This document shows, one piece after another, positions 26,213 to 36,557 of a stretch of 64,000 bases of DNA (positions are counted from its first letter, which is position 1; each line of letters starts with the position of its first letter). The stretch is from Enterococcus larvae (GTDB lineage Bacteria > Bacillota > Bacilli > Lactobacillales > Enterococcaceae), in the NCBI RefSeq assembly GCF_017830045.1, contig NZ_JAEDXU010000008.1, forward strand, positions 124,001 through 188,000. The letters are read 5' to 3'. Below the pieces are notes generated by a model. That model had not been told where the DNA came from, ran no database searches, and was given only the letters and a program-made list of their open reading frames with translations. A program made the position numbers and the translations under genes.

Positions 26213-26926
26213 ATGATTGATCCTACAAATAATGATGAAATTATTGTAAAAGCAAAGGAATTTTTCAGAGAAGTTATTGGAGAGAATCACATAAAAAATA
26301 CTAAGAAATTGAGTAATATAAATAATTTTAATGTTAATCCATTTCTTAATAAATATCTAGCAAACTTCCTCACTGGAAATGACAGTCCTGAAAGTATTGC
26401 TAAAGCTCTTATATATCCTAGAGTACTTGGAACATCTATTACAACTTCATTTGGCTCAAATCTACAGAAATTTATTAATACTACTTTAGAAGGTTATGGT
26501 TCTACTACTTCTGGAATAGATATTGAATTTATAGATAAAATTGATAATCGAAAAAAATATTGTCAAATAAAAGCAGGCCCTCAAACAATTAATTATGATG
26601 ATGTTACAACTATTGAAAATCATTTCAAAAAGGCAATCAATTTGGGGAGAACGAATGGAGTTCCTATTGCTAATATGGATTGCGTAGTTGGAGTTTTTTA
26701 TGGTGAACAGAATGAACTCAGTCAATTTTACAAAACAATTAATCAAAATTACACTGTTTTAATTGGAAAGGAATTTTGGTTCCATCTAACAGGTGACGAA
26801 GACTTTTACAATAAGATCACAGATGCAATAGGAGAAATAGCAAATGAGTTTGATGGAAGAGATTTGTTGGAGCTAACAACTAAAGAATTGGCAAAAAAAC
26901 TAAAAGAAATTGATACACTAGAATGA
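26213..26926 (+). CDS. Type II restriction endonuclease (Eco47II-like, PD-(D/E)XK fold)
   Basis: The 237-residue protein has a PD-(D/E)XK-type core: Asp in the GIDIEF segment and then CQIKAGPQTIN (about residues 104-125), and matches the Eco47II/PmeII kind of nuclease by layout (PRVLGTSITTSFGSNLQKFI). The ATG at 26213 is chosen because GAGGTG lies 7 nt upstream; an earlier ATG at 26195 lacks a site. Its partner is the convergent m5C methyltransferase. The Eco47II group usually recognises GGNCC; that specificity here is only a guess. Confidence 0.75.
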   Translation: MIDPTNNDEIIVKAKEFFREVIGENHIKNTKKLSNINNFNVNPFLNKYLANFLTGNDSPESIAKALIYPRVLGTSITTSFGSNLQKFINTTLEGYGSTTSGIDIEFIDKIDNRKKYCQIKAGPQTINYDDVTTIENHFKKAINLGRTNGVPIANMDCVVGVFYGEQNELSQFYKTINQNYTVLIGKEFWFHLTGDEDFYNKITDAIGEIANEFDGRDLLELTTKELAKKLKEIDTLE

Positions 26927-26929
26927 TAA

Positions 26930-26976
26930 CAAAAAAAGAGATTGGAACAAAGTAAGTTCCCAATCTCTTTTTTGTT
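26930..26976. terminator. Bidirectional terminator between restriction and methyltransferase genes
   Basis: Stem AAAAAAGAGATTGG / CCAATCTCTTTTTT with A- and T-runs on both sides serves both converging genes. Confidence 0.85.
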
Positions 26977-26996
26977 AATTATTTTCTTAATTTTAG

Positions 26997-28349
26997 TTAA
27001 AATTGGTTCAAGTATTTAATTACAGATAGCCCCACATATTTAGCTAAATTAACAGGAACAGCATTACCAATTTGCTTATATTGTGCTCCTATTCCTCCTT
27101 CAAAAGTCCACTCATCCGGAAAGCTTTGGATACGAGCATATTCTCTAACTGTAAATGGTCTAGTCTCACTTGGATGACAACGTTCCGTTTGCTTTTGACT
27201 TGGCGAAGTGGTTAGAGTTAGTGAAGGTTCATCCCATGACATTCTGCGAGCCATCCCCCTTCTCCCACCGCCAGAGTTGTAAGAGGCTCCCATATAATCT
27301 TTTGCGATCTCTACAGGTAAATCTATCCAACAACCTCCTGGAGGTACCATTTCCAAAATTGCTCTTTTTTTCTCAGAATAACCAACCCCTACACTTTGGG
27401 GCACATCTCTTAAAACATCTTTTAGGACGGGTCTGTTCTTTGACACTTCTGGAAATCTGAATGAATATTTTTGCGTCTTTATCAAATCATTTCTTATACC
27501 GATAATAACTATCCTTTCTCTTTTTTGAGCTACATCATAGTCCCATGAATTAAGAATATTCCAACAGATATCATAGCCTGACTCCTCAAAGATTTGAATC
27601 ATAGTTTCTAAAGTACGACCTTCATCATGGTTCACTAAACCTTTTACATTTTCCGCAATAAAAATTTTCGGCTTCAATTCCCTTAATATTTGAGAATAAG
27701 GATAAAAGAGAGTCCCTCTAATATCATTTAAACCATGACGTAAACCAGCGTAACTGAAACTCTGACAAGGATATCCTCCTGATAAAACATCTAATTCTCC
27801 TGAAAAATTGAATAATTCATGATTGCTTATTCCTCGCTTTGCTATATCATTAATGTCTCCTTCTATAACAGACCAATTGGGACGATTTTTCTTAAGCGTT
27901 TTACTAGCTAAATGATCTATTTCAATTGCTCCGACTGAATGCAAACCCGCTTCCTCAAGCCCTAATGCTAGTCCCCCTGCACCAGCAAAAGTCTCTAGAA
28001 CTGTATATTCTTTTGATGGCCTAACTTTGGCTACATCCATATAGTCATCCAGTTTGTAACTAAACCTATCAATTTTTAAAGATTCTAATAACTCAACTTG
28101 CTTAAACTCTCGTTCTTCGCTTATGATTGGTTCTTTTTCATCAGCATTTTCAGATACAATTAATTCATCAAACGAGATACTTAATGCATCCATCAAATTG
28201 AGCACATTTGTTTTTACTGGACAAAAGTCCTCTGATAACATTTGAGATAACTGGCTCTTACTCATCCCAATTCTCTCTGCTAATTCAGTCTGTGTTTTTA
28301 TATTTTTTATTTTCATTGCATGCATAACAGCTTCTTTATTAATAAACAA
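26997..28349 (-). CDS. DNA (cytosine-5) methyltransferase with N-terminal XRE domain
   Basis: The 450-residue enzyme protects host DNA. Residues about 8-70 form an XRE helix-turn-helix (TQTELAERIGMSKSQLSQM), which may regulate the system. The catalytic part has m5C motif I FAGAGGLALGLEEAG, motif IV GGYPCQSFS with the nucleophile Cys, motif VI ENVKGL, motif VIII QKRERIVIIG and motif X QIGNAVPVNLA. The TTG start at 28349 follows AAAGGTG; the ATG at 28325 is an alternative. It converges on the nuclease gene. Confidence 0.92.
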   Translation of the reverse strand: MFINKEAVMHAMKIKNIKTQTELAERIGMSKSQLSQMLSEDFCPVKTNVLNLMDALSISFDELIVSENADEKEPIISEEREFKQVELLESLKIDRFSYKLDDYMDVAKVRPSKEYTVLETFAGAGGLALGLEEAGLHSVGAIEIDHLASKTLKKNRPNWSVIEGDINDIAKRGISNHELFNFSGELDVLSGGYPCQSFSYAGLRHGLNDIRGTLFYPYSQILRELKPKIFIAENVKGLVNHDEGRTLETMIQIFEESGYDICWNILNSWDYDVAQKRERIVIIGIRNDLIKTQKYSFRFPEVSKNRPVLKDVLRDVPQSVGVGYSEKKRAILEMVPPGGCWIDLPVEIAKDYMGASYNSGGGRRGMARRMSWDEPSLTLTTSPSQKQTERCHPSETRPFTVREYARIQSFPDEWTFEGGIGAQYKQIGNAVPVNLAKYVGLSVIKYLNQF

Positions 28350-28497
28350 ATAACCACACCTTTAGTTTAAATTATTATTAACAACCCGATTATATATCGA
28401 AATCTATCTTTAGTCAAATTGAAAACAAAAAAATTTCATATCCAAACTAATATACGAAATAATGATTAAATCCCTTTATTACATTGTAAAAAGCCAC

Positions 28498-28536
28498 AAA
28501 AAGAAGTCTACTAAAATTAAGTAGACTTCTTTTTGT
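28498..28536 (-). terminator. Terminator of the leu operon
   Basis: Stem AAAAAGAAGTCTACT / AGTAGACTTCTTTTT; the leuD stop codon at 28517-28519 lies in the loop, and T residues follow on the minus strand. Confidence 0.85.
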
Positions 28537-29107
28537 AGTTCCTTTTTTCATACTCCCCTATCGCATCTTCATACTCCAAAGTAATTGCTATATCATCCAG
28601 CCCATTCACAAGTTTATGTTTCCATGTTCCGTCAATTTCAAACTCATATGCTTCTCCATTCGCAACAACTTGCTGGTTCGGCAGGTCAACGGTGATTTCC
28701 TGCTCTGCCGGCAATGCTGCCAGCTTTTGGCGTGCTTCCAGCGGAAGCACGATTGGCAGTAGGCCATTCTTTGTGGCGTTCATGTAGAAGATATCGCTGA
28801 AGCTGCCGGCGATGACGGCACGAAAGCCGTAATCAGCGAGTGCCCAGGCGGCGTGCTCACGTGATGAGCCGGAGCCGAAGTTGTCGCCGGAGATCAGGAA
28901 CTCTGCCCCTTGATACTGAGGCTCGTTCAAGATAAATTCTGGATTAAGCGAGCGATCCGGCAGGTAGCGCCATTCGTCGAATAGGAACTCGCCGAAGCCT
29001 GTTTTTTCGATTCGTTTTAGAAATGATTTTGGAATGATCTGATCGGTATCGATATTGTCGTTCATCAATGGAACGGTCGTTCCTGTATGTTGTGTGAATG
29101 CCTCCAT
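28517..29107 (-). CDS. leuD: 3-isopropylmalate dehydratase small subunit
   Basis: The 196-residue subunit pairs with LeuC to isomerise 2- to 3-isopropylmalate. Typical features are the N-terminal [15 protein letters not shown] and the [17 protein letters not shown] loop. Length is normal. Its start overlaps the leuC stop by one base. Last gene of leuABCD; its final codons form part of the terminator hairpin. Confidence 0.95.
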   Translation of the reverse strand: MEAFTQHTGTTVPLMNDNIDTDQIIPKSFLKRIEKTGFGEFLFDEWRYLPDRSLNPEFILNEPQYQGAEFLISGDNFGSGSSREHAAWALADYGFRAVIAGSFSDIFYMNATKNGLLPIVLPLEARQKLAALPAEQEITVDLPNQQVVANGEAYEFEIDGTWKHKLVNGLDDIAITLEYEDAIGEYEKRNYKKKST

Positions 29108-30483
29108 TATGCTCCCAGCTCCTCTCTGATATCAATAAATGTTCCGTTCAATGCAGCAGCTGCTGCCATTGCCGGACTGCATAGATGTGTGCGTGCGCCT
29201 TTGCCCTGTCTTCCTTCAAAGTTTCGGTTAGAGGTAGACGCGCAATGAACGCCTGCCGGTACTTGGTCAGGGTTCATTCCCAGACACATAGAACAGCCTG
29301 GTTCACGCCATTCAAAGCCTGCTTCCTTGAAAACTTTGTCCAGTCCGATTTTTTCTGCTGCTTTTCGTACAGGTCTCGATCCTGGTACGACAATAGCTGT
29401 GATGCCGTCTTTGACCTGTTTCCCACGGACAACGTTTGCCGCTTCCTCCAGATCGGACAGGCGGCCGTTAGTACAGGAACCGATAAAGACGTAACCCACT
29501 TCGATATCAGAAGGACGTTGCCCTGGTTTCAGGTCCATATAGCTGTATGCTCGTTCGTCATTCATGTCTTTGATTTCCGGGAAGGTTCCTGTGACTGGAA
29601 TCCCCATTTCCGGATTGGTGCCCCATGTCACAAAAGGAACCAGCTCGTCTGCGTTCAGCTCTAGATTCGCTTCATAGGTCGCATCCGGATCACTTGGCAG
29701 TGTTGCCCAATTAGCAATAGCAGCTTCCATGTCCCTCGGTGCATACTCACGTCCTCGAACGTATTCATAGGTTTTTTCGTCAGGTGCCATCATTCCCATT
29801 TTAGCGCCGCCTTCAATTGCCATGTTGCAGATTGTCATACGTTCTTCCATTGACAGGCTTTCAATCGTATCGCCATAGAATTCCACTGCATAGCCAACGC
29901 CGAAGTCCACACCATATTTAGCAATCAATGCCAGAATGATATCCTTCGCATAGACACCCTTTGCCAGCTTTCCGCTGATTTTCACACCCATGCTTTTCGG
30001 CTTGCGCTGCCAGATACACTGTGTAGCAAAGACATGCTCCACCTCACTAGTCCCGATCCCAAATGCCAAGGCACCGAACGCACCATGTGTAGCCGTATGA
30101 GAGTCCCCACAAACAATGATTTTCCCTGGCTGAGTCAGCCCTGTTTCCGGTCCAACCATATGAACGATCCCCTGACGTTCACTGCCGTTTTCACACAACG
30201 TCACACCAAACTCATCACAATTTTTCTTAAGTGCTTCAATCTGTTTCTTTGCTACAAGATCAGTGATATTGAAGATGTCCTGAGTGGGTACATTATGATC
30301 CATCGTTCCAAAGGTTTTCTCTGGTCGGCGTACCTTTCTTCCTGCTTCACGCAACCCTTCAAAGGCCTGTGGTGAAGTTACTTCATGAATCAGATGAAGA
30401 TCCACATACAACAGCTGCGGCTCCCCTGCTTCTCCTGCTACTATATGTCGTTCCCATAGCTTATCAAACAATGTTTTTCCCAT
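29107..30483 (-). CDS. leuC: 3-isopropylmalate dehydratase large subunit
   Basis: The 458-residue aconitase-family subunit binds a 4Fe-4S cluster through Cys in the FIGSCTNGR segment and CSMCLGMN near the C-terminus. Also visible are [14 protein letters not shown] and the DHNVPT motif. Cytoplasmic, second step of leucine synthesis with LeuD. An AAGGAG site precedes the ATG. A 130-bp gap separates it from leuB. Confidence 0.95.
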   Translation of the reverse strand: MGKTLFDKLWERHIVAGEAGEPQLLYVDLHLIHEVTSPQAFEGLREAGRKVRRPEKTFGTMDHNVPTQDIFNITDLVAKKQIEALKKNCDEFGVTLCENGSERQGIVHMVGPETGLTQPGKIIVCGDSHTATHGAFGALAFGIGTSEVEHVFATQCIWQRKPKSMGVKISGKLAKGVYAKDIILALIAKYGVDFGVGYAVEFYGDTIESLSMEERMTICNMAIEGGAKMGMMAPDEKTYEYVRGREYAPRDMEAAIANWATLPSDPDATYEANLELNADELVPFVTWGTNPEMGIPVTGTFPEIKDMNDERAYSYMDLKPGQRPSDIEVGYVFIGSCTNGRLSDLEEAANVVRGKQVKDGITAIVVPGSRPVRKAAEKIGLDKVFKEAGFEWREPGCSMCLGMNPDQVPAGVHCASTSNRNFEGRQGKGARTHLCSPAMAAAAALNGTFIDIREELGA

Positions 30484-30612
30484 ACGCTTTGCTCCTTATT
30501 CATAGTCACCTGATGATTCCCATTGAAAATCCCAGCCGGTCCTCCTACCTCAACCAACCAATTTCCTGTTCATCTGTGCTTTGCTTTTCACTCTATTAAA
30601 GCTATACCCTGC

Positions 30613-31656
30613 CTAGCTTCTCAATTCCTTGAGTACAGCATCTGTAAATTCCCGAGTCCCTGCATTTCCACCTAAATCTTTCGTTAAAACGCCTGCATTC
30701 ATTACTTGGTCACAGGCTGATTCGATTTTCTGCGCTGTTTCTTCCATTCCAAATGATTGTCGGAGCATCATGGCAGCCGACAAAATCATCGACATCGGAT
30801 TAGCGATATCTTGTCCGGCAATATCCGGAGCCGAACCATGGATTGGTTCATAAAGTGACGGACCACTCTCACTGTGACTGGCACTTGGCATCATGCCAAG
30901 CGACCCTGGAATGACTGAAGCCTCATCACTTAAAATGTCGCCAAACAGATTTTCCGTAACGATCACATCAAAGTCCTTTGGTCGTGTGATCATGACCATT
31001 GCCGCTGAGTCTACCAGTTGATGCTCTAGAGTACAGTCCGGAAATTCCTGAGCTACCTCATCCGCCGTTTGACGCCACAGCTTGCTAGTTGCCAAGACAT
31101 TGGCCTTATCAACAGAGGTTACTTTTTTATTTCTTGTTCGAGCGATTTCAAATGCTTTACGAATGATTCGCTGAATTTCCGTTTTTGTATAGGTACACAG
31201 ATCAGAAGCTTGATCTTCATCCAGTCTTTTTTCTCCAAAATAGATCCCCCCTGTCAGCTCACGAACAACGATAAAATCGACATCCTTTACATTCTCTTCC
31301 TTTAGAGGTGATAAATGAATCACTGCCTTCGGTACACTGATTGGTCGAATATTTGCAAAGAGTCCTAACGCCTTTCTCAGTCCCAACAGCCCTTGCTCTG
31401 GTCGTTTCGGCGCCTGATCCCATTTAGGACCGCCGATAGCACCTAGCAGAATCGCATCTGACTCCTGACAAGCTTTCAAGGTTTTCTCCGGTAATGGGTC
31501 ACCCTCACTATCTATTCCAGCCCCTCCAAAGGGATACTCCTGTATATCAAAGTCGATTGAATCCTGAACCATGATCTCCGATAAGATACGCAGTGCACTA
31601 TCCATGATTTCTTTACCAATACCGTCGCCCGGCAATGCAATAATTCGTTTTGTCAT
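30613..31656 (-). CDS. leuB: 3-isopropylmalate dehydrogenase
   Basis: The 347-residue NAD-dependent enzyme oxidises and decarboxylates 3-isopropylmalate. Motifs include the N-terminal [22 protein letters not shown] and the metal-binding [14 protein letters not shown]. It overlaps leuA by 4 nt. Confidence 0.95.
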   Translation of the reverse strand: MTKRIIALPGDGIGKEIMDSALRILSEIMVQDSIDFDIQEYPFGGAGIDSEGDPLPEKTLKACQESDAILLGAIGGPKWDQAPKRPEQGLLGLRKALGLFANIRPISVPKAVIHLSPLKEENVKDVDFIVVRELTGGIYFGEKRLDEDQASDLCTYTKTEIQRIIRKAFEIARTRNKKVTSVDKANVLATSKLWRQTADEVAQEFPDCTLEHQLVDSAAMVMITRPKDFDVIVTENLFGDILSDEASVIPGSLGMMPSASHSESGPSLYEPIHGSAPDIAGQDIANPMSMILSAAMMLRQSFGMEETAQKIESACDQVMNAGVLTKDLGGNAGTREFTDAVLKELRS

Positions 31657-33179
31657 TTTATCTGCCCCATTTCCTTTTTGAATCGTTCACTTGCCTGTAC
31701 ATACGCCTTAGCAGAAGCTTGAAGAACATCGAAATCGATGCCAGTCCCATTGAACTGCTTCCTCGTGCCTTTATCTTGGACAGTGACATAGACCTCCGCC
31801 TGTGCATCTTCTCCACCAGTAATTGCTTTGATGGCATATTGTTTCAGTTCAGGACTCTGCTCCATGATTTTATCGATTGAATTATAAATTGCTTGGATGC
31901 TCCCTGAACCGATTGCTGATTCTGTTTTTGTCTCTGTTTCGTCTATTTTCATTGAGACGATTGCGCCCTGACTACCGTCAGATACATATTGAAGCTGGAC
32001 ACGTTCCAATCGGCAGATTTCTTCTGTTTCCTGTGATTGTCCGATCATCAATGCAATTAGATCCTCGTCTGTGACCTGCTTCTTTTTATCCGCCAATGCC
32101 TTAAAGCGCTTGAAGGCTGTTTTGATTTCGTCTTCGTCTAATTGATAACCAAGCTCTTCCATTTTTGTTGAAAAGGCATGACGTCCCGACAGCTTCCCTA
32201 GCGGCAGTGAGTTTGTGTTCACACCAACCAATGATGGCGTAATGATTTCGTAGGTATCCGGATTTTTCAAAACTCCGTCCTGATGAATACCTGATTCGTG
32301 GGCATAGGCATTGGCACCAATAATTGCTTTATTTCTCGGTACAGCTACACCAGACAAATGACTGATCAAATCACTGGTTCGCTTCGTTTCATTCAATACA
32401 ATATGGCTATCTGCCAGATAAAAGTCTTTGCGTATATGGAGAGCCAACGCGACCTCCTCCAATGCAGTATTTCCAGCACGTTCACCGATGCCATTTACCG
32501 TTCCTTCCACTCGTTGTGCGCCGTTCTCGATTGCTGCCAGTGCGTTAGCTGTTGCCATCCCCAAATCATCATGACAATGGGAAGAGAAAATGATTTCCTG
32601 TTCACTAGTAATGTTTTCAATCAGAAATTTGAACAATAGGCCGTACTCTGTTGGATTGGAGTAGCCGACTGTATCAGGGACATTGATGATTGTCGCCCCC
32701 GCATCAATTGCTGTTTGAACTGCCCGTAGAAGAAAGTTTTTCTCTGTTCGTGTTGCGTCCTCTGGTGAGAATTGAACCTTTTCAAACTTTGTCCTCGCAT
32801 AGGTCACATGCTCTTTGATTGAAGCAAGCACCTTATCCGGGGTCATTTTCAGCTTGTACTCCATATGCACCGGACTAGTTGCCAGAAATACGTGAATCTG
32901 TGGGTGTACAGCATCTTTTAGTGCTTCATGGGCACGGTCGATATCTTTTTTCTGACAGCGTGCCAAGCCGGCTACCGTCATACGTGTTGCTGCTTGAGCA
33001 ATTGCCTGTACTGCTTCAAAGTCTCCTTCTGAAGCAATGGGAAAGCCTGCTTCAATCGTATCGATCCCCCACTTTTCCAGCTGCATGGCAATCTGCACCT
33101 TTTCCTTCGTATTGAAATTGACACCTGGGGTCTGTTCCCCATCTCTCAAGGTTGTATCGAAAAATTGAATCACTGCCAT
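31653..33179 (-). CDS. leuA: 2-isopropylmalate synthase
   Basis: The 508-residue enzyme condenses 2-ketoisovalerate and acetyl-CoA, the committed step to leucine. The HMGL-type barrel starts with [15 protein letters not shown], carries the metal-binding [11 protein letters not shown] and [12 protein letters not shown], and is followed by the C-terminal LeuA regulatory domain (about residues 390-505) that mediates leucine feedback. First gene of leuABCD; its 5' leader of about 440 nt contains an attenuator and leader peptide. Confidence 0.95.
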   Translation of the reverse strand: MAVIQFFDTTLRDGEQTPGVNFNTKEKVQIAMQLEKWGIDTIEAGFPIASEGDFEAVQAIAQAATRMTVAGLARCQKKDIDRAHEALKDAVHPQIHVFLATSPVHMEYKLKMTPDKVLASIKEHVTYARTKFEKVQFSPEDATRTEKNFLLRAVQTAIDAGATIINVPDTVGYSNPTEYGLLFKFLIENITSEQEIIFSSHCHDDLGMATANALAAIENGAQRVEGTVNGIGERAGNTALEEVALALHIRKDFYLADSHIVLNETKRTSDLISHLSGVAVPRNKAIIGANAYAHESGIHQDGVLKNPDTYEIITPSLVGVNTNSLPLGKLSGRHAFSTKMEELGYQLDEDEIKTAFKRFKALADKKKQVTDEDLIALMIGQSQETEEICRLERVQLQYVSDGSQGAIVSMKIDETETKTESAIGSGSIQAIYNSIDKIMEQSPELKQYAIKAITGGEDAQAEVYVTVQDKGTRKQFNGTGIDFDVLQASAKAYVQASERFKKEMGQIK

Positions 33180-33415
33180 AATAAGTATCCTTCTCTCTTC
33201 GTTATTATTTGATTATTTCGAATTTTCTGAATAAATAATGTATTACGTAATTGAAATGCCTGCTCCCTTCAATGAAAATCCAGCTTTTATGTGTCCTACA
33301 ACGAATCTTGCTATGTTTTCTTTAGAGCCGCAAGTAGTCTATGTCTTATAACAACATAGCCTCTTGTCCTTCAGTTCTTGTGCTGTTGTCTGCATTTTTA
33401 TCAGCAACTATCCAA

Positions 33416-33458
33416 CAAAAAAAGCACCCCACGTCCGGGATGCTTGAACCTTCATCCC
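33416..33458 (-). promoter_or_regulatory. Transcription attenuator of the leu operon
   Basis: On the minus strand GCATCCC (33443-33437) can pair with GGGGTGC (33430-33424), a terminator followed by seven T. The same CATCCC can instead pair with GGGATG (33458-33453), an alternative hairpin. The two are mutually exclusive. A third hairpin, AGGACTC / GAGTCCT (33525-33519 with 33484-33478), sits just after the Leu codons of the leader peptide. The element lies about 240 nt upstream of leuA. Confidence 0.75.
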
Positions 33459-33508
33459 ATTCATGCAAATGCTAAACAGGACTCTTTCGTTCTGATCAAA
33501 AACCTCAA

Positions 33509-33583
33509 TCAGATAGCCGAGTCCTTCTCTAATAATAATAAAAATGTTTGTTTGTATGTCGTTTTTCTCATTACAATCAACAT
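33509..33583 (-). CDS. leuL: Leucine leader peptide
   Basis: A 24-codon frame, or 20 codons if the second ATG at 33571 is used, reads MLIVMRKTTYKQTF then four TTA Leu codons in a row (33541-33530) and ends EKDSAI-stop. An AGAGG lies just upstream. It lies between a sigma-A-type promoter and a terminator/antiterminator pair ahead of leuA, the standard design of ribosome-mediated attenuation: stalling at TTA codons when leucyl-tRNA is scarce would free downstream RNA to block the terminator. Confidence 0.75.
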   Translation of the reverse strand: MLIVMRKTTYKQTFLLLLEKDSAI

Positions 33584-33625
33584 CCTCTATTTACTGAATT
33601 TTCTGTCAATTACTTCTTATACGGT

Positions 33626-33654
33626 ACTTTACAGAAAATTGAATCGAATGTCAA
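33626..33654 (-). promoter_or_regulatory. Promoter of the leu leader and operon
   Basis: On the minus strand TTGACA (33654-33649), a 17-bp spacer and TAAAGT (33631-33626). The start would lie near 33619, about 36 nt before the leader peptide. Confidence 0.65.
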
Positions 33655-33716
33655 TAGTTTTTATGAGAATTTTTTAATAGTTCCACTTCTTGTTCTTCCT
33701 CTTCTATTTTTGAAAA

Positions 33717-33758
33717 TAAAAAAGCATGGAACAGACGAATCGACTTCGTTTGTTCCAT
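33717..33758 (-). terminator. Terminator after the HAD-family gene
   Basis: Long stem GCATGGAACAGACGAA / TTCGTTTGTTCCATGC followed on the minus strand by TTTTTTATTTT. It insulates the leu operon from the upstream genes. Confidence 0.9.
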
Positions 33759-33769
33759 GCCCGAATTTC

Positions 33770-34576
33770 TTAAGCGTCTTCCAATAGAATAGCGACTTGC
33801 TTCAGCACACCATTTTCGTTATTCGATGCAATAACTTCTTTGGCGGCTTCCTTTACTTTCGGATGACCGTTTGCCATTGCATAGCTGTAGCCGGCATGCT
33901 TCAGCATTTCTAAGTCATTCCCGCTATCGCCAAAGGCAGCAACCTCTTCGTCCTTGATTCCCCATAGATTCTGCAGCTTGATTAGACCGCTGGCTTTATG
34001 AACACCAGGGATGATCAAGTCGATATCCCCATGACCACTGGATACTGGGGTAATTTTATCCCCCAGTTCATTATGCAGGCTTTCAAGGATTTCCTCCACC
34101 TGTTCAACAGGAACCGTCAAGGCAAATTTGAATAAAGTATCGTGATCTACCTTATACAAATCATCTACCTTCTTCAAACGATGATAGTAAATACTACCAT
34201 GGTCGATAAACTCCTGAGGCTCCTTCTTATTGACATATGCACTTTCTCTACCGCAAAGGATCGTGTGCACATTCTCATATTTCCCTAAAATATCTAAGAT
34301 TTCATGAACCGTTTCCAGCTCGATTTTTCCGCAGTCAACCTCTTCGTCGGCATGGACGATATACGCACCGTTTTCTGCTACAAAGGATAGCTCTTTTTCA
34401 ATTTCCGGAAAGAAGGATTTCAGCTGATAATACTGATTCCCGCTAGCTACAACAAATTTTACATCCTGTTCCAGCATCTTTTGGTACAATTCCTGAAACA
34501 ACTCCCGATCATAATCATTTTGACTTGTTAAAAAAGTTCCATCCATATCTACTGCAATCATTTTTACACGACTCAT
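33770..34576 (-). CDS. HAD-superfamily (Cof-type) sugar-phosphate phosphatase
   Basis: The 268-residue cytoplasmic hydrolase of the Cof subfamily has motif I DMDGTFLTS (Asp10, Asp12), motif II ASGNQ, and motif IV GDSGNDLEML. These enzymes dephosphorylate sugar phosphates and related metabolites. It overlaps the MFS gene by 4 nt, so transport and dephosphorylation may be linked. Confidence 0.9.
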   Translation of the reverse strand: MSRVKMIAVDMDGTFLTSQNDYDRELFQELYQKMLEQDVKFVVASGNQYYQLKSFFPEIEKELSFVAENGAYIVHADEEVDCGKIELETVHEILDILGKYENVHTILCGRESAYVNKKEPQEFIDHGSIYYHRLKKVDDLYKVDHDTLFKFALTVPVEQVEEILESLHNELGDKITPVSSGHGDIDLIIPGVHKASGLIKLQNLWGIKDEEVAAFGDSGNDLEMLKHAGYSYAMANGHPKVKEAAKEVIASNNENGVLKQVAILLEDA

Positions 34577-35826
34577 CCTATTTCCTCCTCAGTTCGTTCC
34601 ATTTTGATTTCTTTCTTTGGTAGTTCGTTTCTATTGATTGGTTCTTTATATAATCGTGCTGCCATCCACATAAGAATAACACCGTAGAAGACAGTTGTTG
34701 CTAAAGCGAAAGGCATTCCCTGCTGATTCATCGCGACAGAATAAACGACACCGGCAATCACAGATGAAAAGCCTTGAATAAAAAGAATGAAGGATGTTCC
34801 CTCTGCTACCAGTTCCTTTTCCGTGTGCCTCTGAACAAAGGCGATCGGCAACACCTGAGACATTCCAAACCCTGAGCCGACAACTGTTGTCGACAAGATG
34901 ATAACTAAATAGTTTGGTGCAATCAAGGTCAGCGTATAGATGAGACTACCAGATAACCCAAGCAGAGCCATGAAAACGATCAAGCGCTGTGGACAGCCAT
35001 GACGAGCAATATAACGTCCAGTCATATTAGAAAAGAACATCACCAACACATTACAGGGCACAAGAATCAATGAGCTGATAGTCGGACTGGCCTGCAAAAG
35101 CGTTTGAGCAAATAGCGGAATATAGTTTCCGCTGGTCGAAATGCAGGTATATAGAAATGTAATCAGAACCATGACCACAAACTGCTTCTTCGAAAACAAA
35201 CGTGCAAGACCATTCTTAGGCTTCTGAACGCTCTCCTGCACATTGCTTACCGCCGTATTACTCCTTGTCTTCCCTGGTAAAAAGAAACCCACTAAAAGAA
35301 GACTGATTACGAACAGCGGTAAAATACTTAGTAGAGACCAGCGCCAGCCAAATTGCTGGATCAACAGCCCACAAACAACTGGTCCAATCAAGAAAATCAG
35401 TGAACCAACCGTCTGCAGCCAGCCAACACGAACGGGATATTCTTTCTCAGCAAACTGCTCGCTGATCATCGTAAAGATATTCGCCTGAAACAACCCCCAG
35501 AAAAAGCTGGCAATTCCTCGACTCCACATAAAGAACACGGCTGAGGCTGCTGTTGCCGATACGGCGATCATCACGCCAAAAATCACTGTGCTGACTAGAA
35601 ACAATTTCTTTCTACCTAATCGTTCCCCCAGTCGCCCCGAAAGAAGCAGCGAGACACTTCGAGCGAGGGATTCTACGATAATCAAACTGCCGAAAAGCTC
35701 CACAGCTTGAAATTCAGTGAATGCTGCTGCTCCATAAATTGCCATGCTCCCTAGTAAATAGTTCGCACAGATCGTGATGATGATGAAGCCCGTAAAAACC
35801 AAATTACTTTTTATTCTCTCTGTCAT
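34573..35826 (-). CDS. MFS transporter
   Basis: The 417-residue protein has twelve predicted helices, with the MFS loop motif GRLGERLGRKKLF (about residues 64-76). AAGGAG lies upstream of the ATG. It is coupled to a HAD phosphatase by a 4-nt overlap. The substrate is unknown; drug or sugar efflux are both possible. Confidence 0.88.
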   Translation of the reverse strand: MTERIKSNLVFTGFIIITICANYLLGSMAIYGAAAFTEFQAVELFGSLIIVESLARSVSLLLSGRLGERLGRKKLFLVSTVIFGVMIAVSATAASAVFFMWSRGIASFFWGLFQANIFTMISEQFAEKEYPVRVGWLQTVGSLIFLIGPVVCGLLIQQFGWRWSLLSILPLFVISLLLVGFFLPGKTRSNTAVSNVQESVQKPKNGLARLFSKKQFVVMVLITFLYTCISTSGNYIPLFAQTLLQASPTISSLILVPCNVLVMFFSNMTGRYIARHGCPQRLIVFMALLGLSGSLIYTLTLIAPNYLVIILSTTVVGSGFGMSQVLPIAFVQRHTEKELVAEGTSFILFIQGFSSVIAGVVYSVAMNQQGMPFALATTVFYGVILMWMAARLYKEPINRNELPKKEIKMERTEEEIG

Positions 35827-35876
35827 TGCCCCACTCCTTACGCATCGCTAATCCTTCATTCCGACTTTTTTACAAG

Positions 35877-36497
35877 CTATGGGTTTGCTTTCTCATCATG
35901 GTAAGCCGCTTCCAGCTGTGTCCAGTACTGTTTATCTGACTCGTTGATTTCACGTAGGACACGACAAGGATTCCCCGCTGCAACTACATTGTCAGGAATA
36001 TCCTTGGTTACAACTGATCCTGAACCGATCACTACATTATTACCGATCGTCACACCGGGATTGATCACTGCATTGGCTCCGATCCAGACATTATCTCCAA
36101 TCGTTACTGCCGTTCCAAATTCCAAACCTCGGATACGAACCTCGGCATCAATCGGGTGCCCTGCAGTGTAAATACCTACACGTGGGGCAAACATCACATT
36201 GTTCCCAATCACTACCTTGCCGACATCCAAAATGATACAGTCAAAATTAGCAAAAAAGTTTTCTCCTACGCTGATATGACAACCGTAGTCACAACGAAAA
36301 GGCGGCTCAATATAAAGTTCCTCTCCGGTCTTTTCAAATAGCTCCTTCAATAATTGCTTGCGGTAGTCGATCTGTTCCTCTGTTGTTTGATTGAACAGTC
36401 GCGTCAGCTGTCTTGAGCGACGAGAATCCCTTCTTAGTTCCTCATCATTGGCAAGATACAGCTCGCCAGCCAACATCCGTTTCTTCTCAGTTTTCAT
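35877..36497 (-). CDS. Sugar O-acetyltransferase (maltose/galactoside type)
   Basis: The 206-residue left-handed beta-helix enzyme has an N-terminal Mac domain ([13 protein letters not shown]), hexapeptide repeats in residues 75-190 ([22 protein letters not shown]) and a catalytic His in the TAGHPID segment. It transfers acetyl from acetyl-CoA to sugars. GGAGG precedes the ATG. It lies between the MFS transporter gene and a ROK-type regulator. Confidence 0.9.
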   Translation of the reverse strand: MKTEKKRMLAGELYLANDEELRRDSRRSRQLTRLFNQTTEEQIDYRKQLLKELFEKTGEELYIEPPFRCDYGCHISVGENFFANFDCIILDVGKVVIGNNVMFAPRVGIYTAGHPIDAEVRIRGLEFGTAVTIGDNVWIGANAVINPGVTIGNNVVIGSGSVVTKDIPDNVVAAGNPCRVLREINESDKQYWTQLEAAYHDEKANP

Positions 36498-36557
36498 CTT
36501 TGTCCTCCGTTCATCAATTGTTGTTTCTATTCATTATCATTTCTTGTGTCGTTGCCG

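Noticed and set aside
33180-33540. T-box riboswitch upstream of leuA
   Set aside because: No GGGUGGNACCGCG-type antiterminator sequence and no specifier-loop arrangement; the Leu-codon leader peptide explains the region better.
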